DNA from: Fredericiella sp038205395
Lineage (GTDB): Bacteria; Chloroflexota; Anaerolineae; Caldilineales; Caldilineaceae
Length of the DNA: 64,000 nt
Assembly: GCA_038205395.1 (NCBI GenBank)
Contig: JBBRBX010000007.1
Span: forward strand, 1 to 64,000
Reading direction: 5' to 3'
Part shown: piece after piece, positions 16,350 to 24,705 of the stretch
Layout: each line of letters starts with the position of its first letter
Position numbering within the stretch: position 1 is the first letter of the stretch
Made by a program: the position numbers and the translations under genes
The notes under the pieces: generated by a model
The model's database searches: none
Told to the model about the DNA's origin: nothing
The model's input: only the letters and a program-made list of their open reading frames with translations

Positions 16350-17903
16350 TTAATGGCTGCGCAACTGCGCCAGAGTCTGAAAGTCTTCCTTGACGTGGCT
16401 GTAGAGACGCCGGTAGAGCGCAAAATACTCCCCGTAGCGCGCATGGCGCTCCGCATCCGGCTCCATCGGCGCGACGTACTGCGCCCACTGTTTGGCCACA
16501 CCAAAATCAGCAAAGACACCGGCCCCCACACCGGCAAGGATGGCGTCGCCATAGGGTGCGCCTGTGCGCCGCTGCACCAGCACGGTTGGTATATTGAAAA
16601 CGTCGGTGATAATCTGGCGCCACAGCTTGCTGACCGCACCGCCTTCGTTGAGCACCAGTGGATAGTGGATCGGCAGCCCTGACTGCACCAGCAGTTGGTA
16701 CGAGTCGTAAAGGGCATAGGCCACCGCCTCCATCATGGCGCGCACCAGATGACCTTTGCCGTGGTTGAGCGACAGGCCAAAGATGACGCCGCGTGCAGCC
16801 GTATCCCAGATCGGCGTGCGTTCGCCCATCAGGTAAGGCAAAATAAGCAGGCCGTCACTGCCTGGGGGAACCTTCTCCGCCTGCAGATTGAGCAAGTCAT
16901 AGGCGCTGACACCCAAAACACGCTCAGTCTCCACTTCATATTGCCCAAACGCATCGCGCAAGTAGCGAATAGACTGGCCGCCGGTCGTTGTGGTCGGCAC
17001 CGTCACATAGGTATTGGCTGAATCGACGCTGAAGGCAAAGTTAATCATCGCGGCGCCGACCGGTGAAAAGTTAAACTCGCGGCTTTTGTGCACCACACCG
17101 AAGTTGCCCACCGTGCCTAGATTACTCATCATGTCGCCTTCGGCTGTAATGCCGGCAGCAATACAACTGGCGTTGAAATCCACCTGGCCACAGCAGACCG
17201 GCGTGCCGGCAGCCAGACCGGTCTCCGCAGCCGCCGCACTGGTGACACTGCCGATAATGGCCTGCGGGCGATGGATCGCCGGCAGGATGGCGGGTGAGAT
17301 GCCGATGGCCGCCAACATTTCGTCATCAAAGCGCTCAGCCAGCAGATCATAGGCAACTCCGTAAAAAGCCGCGCCGCCTTGATTGATGACCGCCTCTCCG
17401 GTCAGCTTGAGCGTAATAAAGCCGTCAATGGTCAGCGCCTTCCAGATGCGTTGATAGTCGTCTGGGCGGTGGCGCTGCTCCCACAGCAGATTGACCAAAA
17501 CAGGATGGTCTTCAATACGGTTGGCGCTCAGTTGGAAGATACGATCTTCTCCAATCTGCTCGCTTAGCCAACGCACCTCTTGGGTTGCGCGCCTGTCCAT
17601 CAGGTTATAGGCTAGTTGAATGGGCCGGTGCTGCGCATCGACCATCACCAGCGAGGGCAGCGCCGAGGAAACGGCCAGTGCACGGATGTCACCCGCAGCA
17701 ATATGCGCCTGGCCCAGACACTGCCCGATCAGACGACAGCCAATCGTCCAATAAAGCGCTGGGTCATGTTCCGACCAGCCTGGCTGCGCATGGATAAAAG
17801 GATATTCCTCAAAGGCAAAGCCCAGCACCGCACCTTGTGTATCAATAATACATGCCTTGGCGCCGCCTGTACCGTAATCGATGCCCAGCAAGTAATCGGC
17901 CAT
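16350..17903 (-). CDS. FGGY-family carbohydrate kinase (third of three)
   Basis: A 517-residue kinase with LLGIDYGTGGAKACIIDTQG at the N-terminus, YNLMDRRATQEVRWL in the sugar-binding half, GQVDFNASCIAAG with the probable catalytic Asp, SNLGTVGNFG, LPYLMGERTPIWDTAARG, and NEGGAVSKLWRQIITDVFNI at the ATP site. It belongs to the xylulokinase/ribulokinase side of the family and differs clearly from the kinases at 6065 and 12323. Strong stem-loops stand on both sides, at 17943-17983 before it and 16306-16340 after it, so it may be transcribed on its own or as a read-through unit. The substrate is unknown; a pentulose is likely from the locus. Confidence 0.88.
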   Translation of the reverse strand: MADYLLGIDYGTGGAKACIIDTQGAVLGFAFEEYPFIHAQPGWSEHDPALYWTIGCRLIGQCLGQAHIAAGDIRALAVSSALPSLVMVDAQHRPIQLAYNLMDRRATQEVRWLSEQIGEDRIFQLSANRIEDHPVLVNLLWEQRHRPDDYQRIWKALTIDGFITLKLTGEAVINQGGAAFYGVAYDLLAERFDDEMLAAIGISPAILPAIHRPQAIIGSVTSAAAAETGLAAGTPVCCGQVDFNASCIAAGITAEGDMMSNLGTVGNFGVVHKSREFNFSPVGAAMINFAFSVDSANTYVTVPTTTTGGQSIRYLRDAFGQYEVETERVLGVSAYDLLNLQAEKVPPGSDGLLILPYLMGERTPIWDTAARGVIFGLSLNHGKGHLVRAMMEAVAYALYDSYQLLVQSGLPIHYPLVLNEGGAVSKLWRQIITDVFNIPTVLVQRRTGAPYGDAILAGVGAGVFADFGVAKQWAQYVAPMEPDAERHARYGEYFALYRRLYSHVKEDFQTLAQLRSH

Positions 17904-17942
17904 CGCTGCTCCCGTTCAACTCATGTCGCTAAGCCAGCAGGC

Positions 17943-17983
17943 CAATAGACACCGAGTGCAGCACTGACACTCGGTGTCTATTG
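17943..17983 (-). terminator. Strong terminator-like hairpin after the SIS gene
   Basis: A perfect 16-bp inverted repeat (CAATAGACACCGAGTG at 17943-17958 and its complement at 17968-17983) with a 9-nt loop, 24 nt past the SIS stop codon. No T-run of note follows. The core AGACACCGAG/CTCGGTGTCT recurs in the terminator at 44841-44873. Confidence 0.65.
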
Positions 17984-18006
17984 ACTGTATGGCTGGGACC
18001 TGTCAT

Positions 18007-18603
18007 TTATTTCCTTACCAAATCCGCCGTCGCACCCGATGGATGTGTCTGCACCAGCGTCGTGAGGTCAAAGCCGCGCAGGTTTTTCGCCACCTGCACC
18101 AGGGCATCGCCCACCGCGCCCGCCGCCAGTGTACTGCCAAAGGGCAAAACCCCATCGCCTTCACCGTGCGGCCCGGAATTGACATTGAGCACGATGTCGC
18201 TCAGCTTTGCCAGCGGCGAAGCCGACTCCCAAGTCATGGCGATCACCTTGGCTCCCCGTTCGCGCGCGACAATGACGAACTGGTTGATCTCAGCACTCTT
18301 GCCCGCTTTGGAGAAGGCGATCAGGATATCGCCCGGCGCCACTGCAGCGGATGGGCCATGCAGCGCATCGGCGGCATGGGCAAAGAAAGCCGGCATCCCG
18401 CAGGTGGAGAGCATATGCGCCAGACGGCGTGCCATAGTGCCCGAAGTGCCGGCGCCCGTGACAAAGATTTTGCCTGTGCAGCCGCTGACCAGCCGCACCG
18501 CAGCCGCAAAGTCTTCCCCCAACTGTGCGGCCATCAAAGCAACGACCTCAGCTTCCGCCTGGATCATGGCCCGCCCCGCCGCCAGCAGTTCTTGGTCATT
18601 CAT
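18007..18603 (-). CDS. SIS-domain phosphosugar isomerase-like protein
   Basis: A 198-residue SIS protein. The phosphosugar-binding site is GKIFVTGAGTSGTMARRLAH, followed by LIAFSKAGKSAEINQFVIVA and VIAMTWESASPLAKLSD, the pattern of 6-phospho-3-hexuloisomerase and arabinose-5-phosphate isomerase relatives. Such proteins interconvert aldose and ketose phosphates in the cytoplasm. It follows the TIM-barrel isomerase by about 14 nt and ends the transporter operon. I chose ATG 18603; ATG 18615 is possible. The substrate is not known. Confidence 0.85.
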   Translation of the reverse strand: MNDQELLAAGRAMIQAEAEVVALMAAQLGEDFAAAVRLVSGCTGKIFVTGAGTSGTMARRLAHMLSTCGMPAFFAHAADALHGPSAAVAPGDILIAFSKAGKSAEINQFVIVARERGAKVIAMTWESASPLAKLSDIVLNVNSGPHGEGDGVLPFGSTLAAGAVGDALVQVAKNLRGFDLTTLVQTHPSGATADLVRK

Positions 18604-18616
18604 CGCTGCCCCCATC

Positions 18617-19600
18617 TTAGCCGAACAGGGCGCGACGCAACATTGCCTGGGCCGCCATGGCATCGCCGCTGGCATAGATCGCTTCGGCCTCCTGGTGATC
18701 GATACGCTCGGCAGCCTTGGACAGTGTATCCAGCCAGGCCAGGCTCTCACGCGCTACGGCAATCTTATTCTTTTCGCGATAGGCGAAAATATCGAGCGAG
18801 TACCAGCCGTCATAGCCGGTGCGATCCAGCCAGTAGAATAACTCCACCCATTCCAGCGTGTGCACCGAGCCGGGCACCATATCATCATCCCAGTAGCGGT
18901 AGTTGTCGTTGAGGTGCAGGTGAAACAGCCGGTCGCCAAATCGTTTGAGCAGCGCCACCGACTCGGCCATCGTCTCATAGCCCATATTGGCATGACCCAC
19001 ATCTAAATTAATGCCCAGATTCGGCTTGTTGACCATGTTGACAAAGAGCAGCGCCTTGGCCGTACCGCTGATCATGATGTGCGTACGCGGCTCTTTGGGC
19101 TTGAACTCCAGCGATATCTTGACATTGGGGTTATGCGAAGCACACTCGTCCAGCCCTTCCAACATCCAATCATACATCTTCAGGTAGTCGGCTTGGAACA
19201 CATAGTCCCACCCGTCATGGCCGGGCCAGGGGCTGACATGGTTGCAGCCGGTGGAAGCGGCCAGGTCCATCGCCACTTTGATGCGGTCAATGGCGTCGCG
19301 GCGGATGCCGGGGTCGGTGGCGGCCAGAGTGCCCCATCCCCACTTGGGATGCGCCCAGATTTCGGGGATCACACCTGCCAGTTGGAAACCAGCGTCATGG
19401 ATCTGCTTAACCACATCGTGCTGGTTCTCATCATTGATGTGCCAGCCGCCGATTACTTCAATCCCACTGAGGCCGGGCACCTGTTTGGCGTCTTCCAACA
19501 TCTGGTCAAACGAGCGCTGCTCAGTATAGCCCTGCAGCACATAGCGATCGGCGCAGGCGCCAAACACCACGGCCACGGCTGCATATCGTCTTGTTTTCAT
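18617..19600 (-). CDS. Xylose-isomerase-like TIM-barrel sugar isomerase/epimerase
   Basis: A 327-residue AP_endonuc_2-fold protein. Metal and substrate ligands can be picked out by family pattern: VSPWPGHDGWDYVF, ISLEFKPKEPRTH, INLDVGHANMG, FHLHLNDNYRYWDDDM and the C-terminal GWYSLDIFAY. These supply the Glu/Asp/His ligands of the usual divalent-metal site. Members isomerise free aldoses and ketoses or epimerise ketoses. With GH140 and a split transketolase nearby, D-apiose to D-apulose isomerase is a good candidate, but L-rhamnose or xylose-type isomerisation is also possible. AGGAG precedes the ATG. It lies between the permease and SIS genes in the second importer operon. Confidence 0.85.
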   Translation of the reverse strand: MKTRRYAAVAVVFGACADRYVLQGYTEQRSFDQMLEDAKQVPGLSGIEVIGGWHINDENQHDVVKQIHDAGFQLAGVIPEIWAHPKWGWGTLAATDPGIRRDAIDRIKVAMDLAASTGCNHVSPWPGHDGWDYVFQADYLKMYDWMLEGLDECASHNPNVKISLEFKPKEPRTHIMISGTAKALLFVNMVNKPNLGINLDVGHANMGYETMAESVALLKRFGDRLFHLHLNDNYRYWDDDMVPGSVHTLEWVELFYWLDRTGYDGWYSLDIFAYREKNKIAVARESLAWLDTLSKAAERIDHQEAEAIYASGDAMAAQAMLRRALFG

Positions 19601-19644
19601 GCGAATTTTCTCCTGGTGACTGTTAAAATATCAGGCGGGCAAGC

Positions 19645-20661
19645 TTAGGCGCTGGAAACGGCCCCAGCGGCAATATCCTTATCGGTGCGGATATTACGCC
19701 GGCGCAGTTTTTGCAACTGTGTATTACGAAAGGCATCCAGCAGGATAGCGAACAAAATAATGGCGGCGGTAATCAGGGGCTGCATGTAGATGTCCACCTT
19801 GGTAAAGATCAGCCCAGTCTGAATCATCTGGATCAACACCGCACCCAATACCGTGCCGGGGAAGACCGTGCCCAGGCCGCCAAACAGGCTGGTGCCGCCC
19901 AGCACGACGGCAGCGATGGCATTAAACTCATACCCCTCGCCAAAGCCTGGATGCACCACACCTTGCTGCGCCACTGACACGAAGCCGCCCAACGCCGCCA
20001 GCAGGCCGCTGGCGATATAGACGGTGGCCAGCACACGATCTACTTGCAGACCGGCCTTTTGCGCCGCATCGGCATCGTTGCCTACGGCATAAATGCGCCG
20101 CCCGATTGGGGTCATGGTCAACACCAGATGGGCCGCCAAGACTACCAGGCCAAAGATTACGATGGGCAACGGGACAATCCCAAACAGGCGCGTAGAACCC
20201 AACTGCAGTACGCTGTCGGGGAAAGGAATTTGGATCGACTGCGAGAAGAGCAGCCCCACTCCTTTGCCGGCCACCATCGTACCCAGTGTCGCAATGAAAG
20301 GGACAATTTTCAGTTTGGTGATCAAAAAGGCATTGACCAGCCCAAAGATGACACCGACGCCCAGGCAAACCAACAGACCCAGCCAGACAGGAGCCTTCAG
20401 ATTCTGCATGAGCAAGCCGGCCACTGCCGCCGATACATACATATTGGAGCCGACCGACAAGTCGATGCCCCCGGTCAGGATCACAAAGGTCATGCCCACG
20501 GCCACAATGCCGATATACGAGGCCTGCTTCAAAATGGTTTCGGCTGCCTGCACAGTAAAGAAGCGCGGGGAGAGCAAGCCGAAGATCAGAAAAACGACGA
20601 CAAATAAGATATAGGGTGTGTTTTGCAGCACAAGCTGCAGGGTGCGGCGGTTGGTATTCAT
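19645..20661 (-). CDS. Ribose-type sugar ABC importer, permease B
   Basis: A 338-residue RbsC-type membrane protein with eight or more hydrophobic segments. It has GIVAVGMTFVILTGGIDLSV, FIATLGTMVAGKGVG, the ATPase-contact loop RRIYAVGNDADAAQKAGL and FNAIAAVVLGGTSLFGG. Its ATG overlaps the stop of the ATPase gene by 4 nt. A second, more divergent permease (22211-23323) lies on the other side of the ATPase, so this importer probably uses a heterodimeric channel. Confidence 0.95.
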   Translation of the reverse strand: MNTNRRTLQLVLQNTPYILFVVVFLIFGLLSPRFFTVQAAETILKQASYIGIVAVGMTFVILTGGIDLSVGSNMYVSAAVAGLLMQNLKAPVWLGLLVCLGVGVIFGLVNAFLITKLKIVPFIATLGTMVAGKGVGLLFSQSIQIPFPDSVLQLGSTRLFGIVPLPIVIFGLVVLAAHLVLTMTPIGRRIYAVGNDADAAQKAGLQVDRVLATVYIASGLLAALGGFVSVAQQGVVHPGFGEGYEFNAIAAVVLGGTSLFGGLGTVFPGTVLGAVLIQMIQTGLIFTKVDIYMQPLITAAIILFAILLDAFRNTQLQKLRRRNIRTDKDIAAGAVSSA

Positions 20662-22172
20662 GATGTGACCTGCTCCCGAAAAGCGGCGCGCAGAATGCGC
20701 TCTTTGTCGAACTCACTCCGGCTGAAGATGGCTTGCACCTCACCATTGCCCATGACGAGGATGCGGTCGCACACGCCCATCAGTTCATCCAGTTCTGATG
20801 AAATAAAGAGTACACCCGTCCCCTCTGCCGCCAACTGCGCAAGAATGGTATAAATCTCGTACTTGGCGCCCACATCTACGCCGCGTGTCGGCTCGTCCAC
20901 AATCAATACCTGTGGGTTGCGCAGCAGCCATTTGCCGATCACGGCCTTTTGCTGGTTGCCGCCGCTCAGCGTTTTCACCGCCTGCCGCCGCACATCCGAA
21001 ACCTTAATCTTGAGGCTGCCGACAACTTCGTCGATCTGGCCGTTGAGGCGCTGTTCGTGCAGCGGCGTGAATGTTGAGGAGGCATAGTGCGGCAGCGCCA
21101 CCAGACCGATGTTGTTGCTGATCGAAATGTCCATCAGCAGCCCTTCCTCGCGCCGGTTCTCAGTGACAAAGGCCAGGCCCGTGTCAATGCAGTGGCGCGG
21201 CGACAACTTGCTCTGCACCACGCCGTCAATGGCAATCTCGCCTTCTTCGCAACCGTCCATGCCAAAAAGGATACGCGCCAGCTCAGTACGGCCCGACCCC
21301 ATCAGCCCAAAGACACCCAGTGTTTCCCCTTTATAGAGCGTGAAATCGATTTTGTCGACGATGCCGGGCTGCGACACCCCGCGCACCTCCAGCGCCGGCC
21401 TGTCGGTTGCTTGCGCTGTGCGCGGCGGATAAAGCTGCTGGATATCGCGCCCCACCATCAGCGATATCATGCGACCGACGCTGAATTCCTCTTTGCGCCC
21501 GTGACCTACGACCTCACCATCGCGCAAGACGACGATCTCATCTGCCAGACGCATCACATCAGTCAAAATATGCGAGATATAGACAATGGAGGCGCCGTCG
21601 CTGCGCAGACGCTCGATCAGCGCGAAAAGCCGCTCCGTCTCGCGCGCGGTCAACGAGGTAGTCGGCTCGTCAAAAATAATCAGCCGCGCATTGAAACTCA
21701 GCGCCTTGGCGATCTCAGCCAACTGCCGTTCGCCCGGTGAAAGTTTCTCCACCAGCGTATCGGGGGATACTGGCAGATCAACCGCATCCAGAAACTGTCT
21801 GGTCTGCGTGCGCATGGCCGTGCGGTTGAGCATGGGCAGCCAGTGAAACCGGGGAAAGCCGTTGATAAAAATATTTTCGGCGATGCTCAAATTCGTGAAC
21901 AGATTGAGTTCTTGATGGATAAAAGCCACGCCGGCAGCACTGGCGTCGCTGGGGCCGCGCGGGGTATAGGGATTGCCATCCAGCAGCATCCGGCCGCTGT
22001 CCAGCGGCACGACCCCGCCGACAAGGTTCATCAGCGTACTTTTGCCGGCGCCGTTTTCCCCCACCAGCCCCAATACCTGGCCGCGAGGAAGTTGGAAGCT
22101 GATATCCTTGAGAACGGGCACGCCAAAAAAACTTTTGTCGATGTTTTCAAAGGTCAATATTGAATCGTTCAT
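20658..22172 (-). CDS. Ribose-type sugar ABC importer, ATP-binding protein
   Basis: A 504-residue tandem-domain RbsA-type ATPase. The first domain has GLVGENGAGKSTLMNL, signature LSPGERQLAEIAKAL and Walker B IIFDEPTTSL. The second has GLMGSGRTELARILFG in place of a full P-loop, signature LSGGNQQKAVIGKWLL and Walker B IVDEPTRGVDV. It lacks the long C-terminal tail of the ATPase at 8306. It is flanked by two permeases, with a 4-nt overlap on one side and a 38-nt gap on the other, and drives the second sugar importer. Confidence 0.95.
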   Translation of the reverse strand: MNDSILTFENIDKSFFGVPVLKDISFQLPRGQVLGLVGENGAGKSTLMNLVGGVVPLDSGRMLLDGNPYTPRGPSDASAAGVAFIHQELNLFTNLSIAENIFINGFPRFHWLPMLNRTAMRTQTRQFLDAVDLPVSPDTLVEKLSPGERQLAEIAKALSFNARLIIFDEPTTSLTARETERLFALIERLRSDGASIVYISHILTDVMRLADEIVVLRDGEVVGHGRKEEFSVGRMISLMVGRDIQQLYPPRTAQATDRPALEVRGVSQPGIVDKIDFTLYKGETLGVFGLMGSGRTELARILFGMDGCEEGEIAIDGVVQSKLSPRHCIDTGLAFVTENRREEGLLMDISISNNIGLVALPHYASSTFTPLHEQRLNGQIDEVVGSLKIKVSDVRRQAVKTLSGGNQQKAVIGKWLLRNPQVLIVDEPTRGVDVGAKYEIYTILAQLAAEGTGVLFISSELDELMGVCDRILVMGNGEVQAIFSRSEFDKERILRAAFREQVTS

Positions 22173-22210
22173 GCCGTTTCCCTCACCAGCACCTTTTTGC
22201 GAACGCCCCT

Positions 22211-23323
22211 TTACGAGCGTGCCGTCAGCCGTGTGCGCGCGACATCCAATCCGGCGGCCAACAGGATGACCGACCCCTTGACGATCTGCACCCAGAAAAA
22301 GGAGAGATTCAGCAAATTCAGGCTGTTGTCAAGCAAGACAAAAAAAAGCACGCCAAAGACCGTCCACAGAATTTTGCCTTTGCCACCCATCAGGCTGGTG
22401 CCGCCGATCACGGTAGCGCCCACAACGTCGAGTAGCAGACTGGAGCCTAAGGTCGGGCGCCCGGCAGCCAGACGGGCCGAGTAGAAGATCGAACCGACAG
22501 CCGCAAAAAAACCACTGAGCACATAGGCAGTGATGATCACGCGCGTGACCGGCACACCGGAGACGATTGCCGTGCGCATATTGGTCCCCACTGCATAAAA
22601 CCAACGCCCCAAAACAGTGCGACTCAGCAGCCATTGGGCGGCAATCGCCAATGCACCGACAATAAAAAAGGAATAGGGAACAAACGAAATCTGCCCCTGG
22701 CCAAGAGCAATATAGGCGTCAGGCAAATGAATAATATTTTCCGATTTGGTCAAATAAATGGCGGCGGCGCTGAAAAACATCATGCCGACCAGCGTCACCA
22801 TAAAGGGGGGCGTCTTCAGCCTGGCCACCGCCGTGCCATTCCAAAGGCCGATCAGCGCCCCTACACCCATCATCGCCAGCAGCGCCACCGGCAGCGCCAA
22901 CAGCGTGCCGGCCAACGGGCTGCCGGTGGCGGTGTAGAGTACGCCCCACAAAGGGCTTTTCTCAAACAGCACCGGGTCCAACTGCGTGGTCATAATGGCG
23001 GCGCCAATGACGCTGACCAGTGCCATGATCGACGATTGTGAAAGGTCGATCCCCGCCACGATCAGGACAAAGGTCTGGCCGATGGCCACCGCCAACAGCG
23101 GCCACATGTTGGAGAAAATGTTGCCCAGATTTTGGGGGCTGGCAATGCGCGGGATAAAGGGCCACAGCATCAAGAAATAAATGATGCTCAAATACAGGAC
23201 AAAATATTCTGAGAGCAGGAGCCTGCGCAGTACCTGCTGCACCCTGGCCCAGCCGTTCGTCTGCGCACCTCGGACACTGTGCACGGGCGAAATCTGGGAT
23301 TTGCTCACATTGGCCTCCGTCAT
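22211..23323 (-). CDS. Ribose-type sugar ABC importer, permease A
   Basis: A 370-residue BPD_transp_2 membrane protein with about 8-10 hydrophobic segments. It shows LLAVAIGQTFVLIVAGIDLS, FMVTLVGMMFFSAAAIYL, RWFYAVGTNMRTAIVSGVPV and VVGATVIGGTSLMGG. The loop after the fourth segment is longer than in permease B. A stem-loop (23364-23410) separates its start from the binding-protein gene. It probably pairs with the permease at 19645. Confidence 0.93.
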   Translation of the reverse strand: MTEANVSKSQISPVHSVRGAQTNGWARVQQVLRRLLLSEYFVLYLSIIYFLMLWPFIPRIASPQNLGNIFSNMWPLLAVAIGQTFVLIVAGIDLSQSSIMALVSVIGAAIMTTQLDPVLFEKSPLWGVLYTATGSPLAGTLLALPVALLAMMGVGALIGLWNGTAVARLKTPPFMVTLVGMMFFSAAAIYLTKSENIIHLPDAYIALGQGQISFVPYSFFIVGALAIAAQWLLSRTVLGRWFYAVGTNMRTAIVSGVPVTRVIITAYVLSGFFAAVGSIFYSARLAAGRPTLGSSLLLDVVGATVIGGTSLMGGKGKILWTVFGVLFFVLLDNSLNLLNLSFFWVQIVKGSVILLAAGLDVARTRLTARS

Positions 23324-23363
23324 AGCACTTCCATCCTAACAAAGCATATTTCGGTTGAGCGTA

Positions 23364-23410
23364 GGCCGGACAGCCTACCGGCGCTTGACGCCTGCGCAAG
23401 CTGTCCGGCC
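23364..23410 (-). promoter_or_regulatory. Two-stage stem-loop between binding-protein and permease genes
   Basis: An outer 11-bp perfect stem GGCCGGACAGC (23364-23374) with its complement at 23400-23410 encloses an inner GGCG/CGCC hairpin (23380-23392). No T-run follows. The position after a solute-binding-protein gene suggests partial termination or 3'-end protection, which keeps binding protein in excess over permease. Confidence 0.6.
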
Positions 23411-23452
23411 CTGGCGAAGCAAGGGCAAACGATGAGCCGCTTGCCTCAGCCC

Positions 23453-24601
23453 TTATTCCGGCACTGTAAAGGTGCGATCCAAAGCTTCCCCGGCATCATC
23501 GACGACAAGCTTGCAGCCCCACATGTCGGCGGCCTTCTCGTCCCAGTTGGCCTGCGTCAGCGCAAAGCCGGGGTCGTCCATCCAGTTTTCCGGCGTCTTT
23601 TCGCCCGCAGCAATGGCGTCGAGCATGGCCTGCATAATGGTGTCGGCCTCGTAGAAGAGGTCCTGCACGCCGGTAGCATCCACATAGCCGTCACGCATCA
23701 GGCGACAGGCGGTCGAGTCACCGTCCAGGCCACCCAAGATCATATGGCCTTCCTCGCCCAGTTTCTTCCAGCGGCCCAACGGGTCGAGCACAGAACGAAT
23801 CTGCGGGTACATGAAGTCGGAAGAGGTGAACAGCATGTCAACTTCCGGGTTGGCCTGCATGGCCGCTTCCAGATTTGCCAGCGCCGTGGCGCCGTCCCAC
23901 TTGGTCGGAACCTCGATCACTTCGTTGAATAGATCGGGATTGGCGTCGATTACATTGTAGAAGCCTTGGCGGCGGCCAACTGCGTTCGGGTCGCCCAAGT
24001 CGCCTACCATGATCAGCGGAGTCACCTTGCGGCCAAGCTTTTTAGCTTCCACTGCCATGTGCTCGACAGCCTGCTGCGTAATCACTTCATTGTTGGCGAC
24101 AATCACGAGTGTGGGATTGCTCTTATTGGCGGGCGGGCGATTGAAAACGCCGATCGGGATTCCAGCCTTATTGGCTTCACCGACGATGGTCACTGCGCTC
24201 TCGCCGTCCTGAGGAATGATGATGATGCCATCCACACCCTGGGCGATACAATCTTTCACTTGCTCAAGCTGCTTGTTGGCGTCTTCGTTGGCGTTGCGCT
24301 CGATGACGTTGACACCCAACCCGTTGAGCGTCTCAACGATGGCTTTGTGGCCGGCCACCCAGAACTCAGTCTCCAAATCCTGGTAGGCAAAACAGATTGT
24401 CTTGTTGGCGGCATCGGCGCTGGTGACAGCGTCTGCGGCCGGGGCGGCGCTCTCTGCCGTCGCTGCGCTCTCGTCCGTTACGGCAGTGGTTGCCGCGGCG
24501 TCTGCCGCCGGGGCAGCCGGAGCTGCCGCTGGGGCTGCACAGGCCGACAGCAGCATGCTCAACACGAGGATAACGGCCAACATCGCATGGACTCGTTTCA
24601 T
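23453..24601 (-). CDS. Ribose-type sugar-binding lipoprotein
   Basis: A 382-residue solute-binding protein. It has a signal peptide with lipobox LLSAC (Cys about residue 21), an Ala/Pro-rich then Ser/Ala/Thr-rich linker to about residue 70, and a Peripla_BP_4 domain from ICFAYQDLETEFWVAG. Binding-site regions include IIIPQDGESAVTI, IPIGVFNRPPANKSN, GDLGDPNAVGRRQG and LFTSSDFMYPQI. AGGAG precedes ATG 24601. It serves the two-permease importer downstream. Its ligand need not equal that of the binding protein at 11109, since the two domains differ widely. Confidence 0.94.
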   Translation of the reverse strand: MKRVHAMLAVILVLSMLLSACAAPAAAPAAPAADAAATTAVTDESAATAESAAPAADAVTSADAANKTICFAYQDLETEFWVAGHKAIVETLNGLGVNVIERNANEDANKQLEQVKDCIAQGVDGIIIIPQDGESAVTIVGEANKAGIPIGVFNRPPANKSNPTLVIVANNEVITQQAVEHMAVEAKKLGRKVTPLIMVGDLGDPNAVGRRQGFYNVIDANPDLFNEVIEVPTKWDGATALANLEAAMQANPEVDMLFTSSDFMYPQIRSVLDPLGRWKKLGEEGHMILGGLDGDSTACRLMRDGYVDATGVQDLFYEADTIMQAMLDAIAAGEKTPENWMDDPGFALTQANWDEKAADMWGCKLVVDDAGEALDRTFTVPE

Positions 24602-24659
24602 AACTCTTCTCCTCTACAAAACCTGATGCACAATCCGAAGGATAAAAATTGGAAAACGC

Positions 24660-24677
24660 CCGTGCAACTGCGCACGG
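24660..24677 (-). promoter_or_regulatory. Short stem-loop upstream of the binding-protein gene
   Basis: CCGTGC (24660-24665) and GCACGG (24672-24677) with a 6-nt loop, followed on the minus strand by GCGTTTTCC. A weak attenuator or processing site is possible in the 104-nt gap between the dehydrogenase and the binding protein. Confidence 0.35.
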
Positions 24678-24705
24678 AGCGCACAACAACGATGGGAGCA
24701 ACTAA

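Noticed and set aside
16264..16488. N-terminal extension of the GH140 protein
   Set aside because: It runs through the terminator and the end of the FGGY gene; family members start near ATG 16263.
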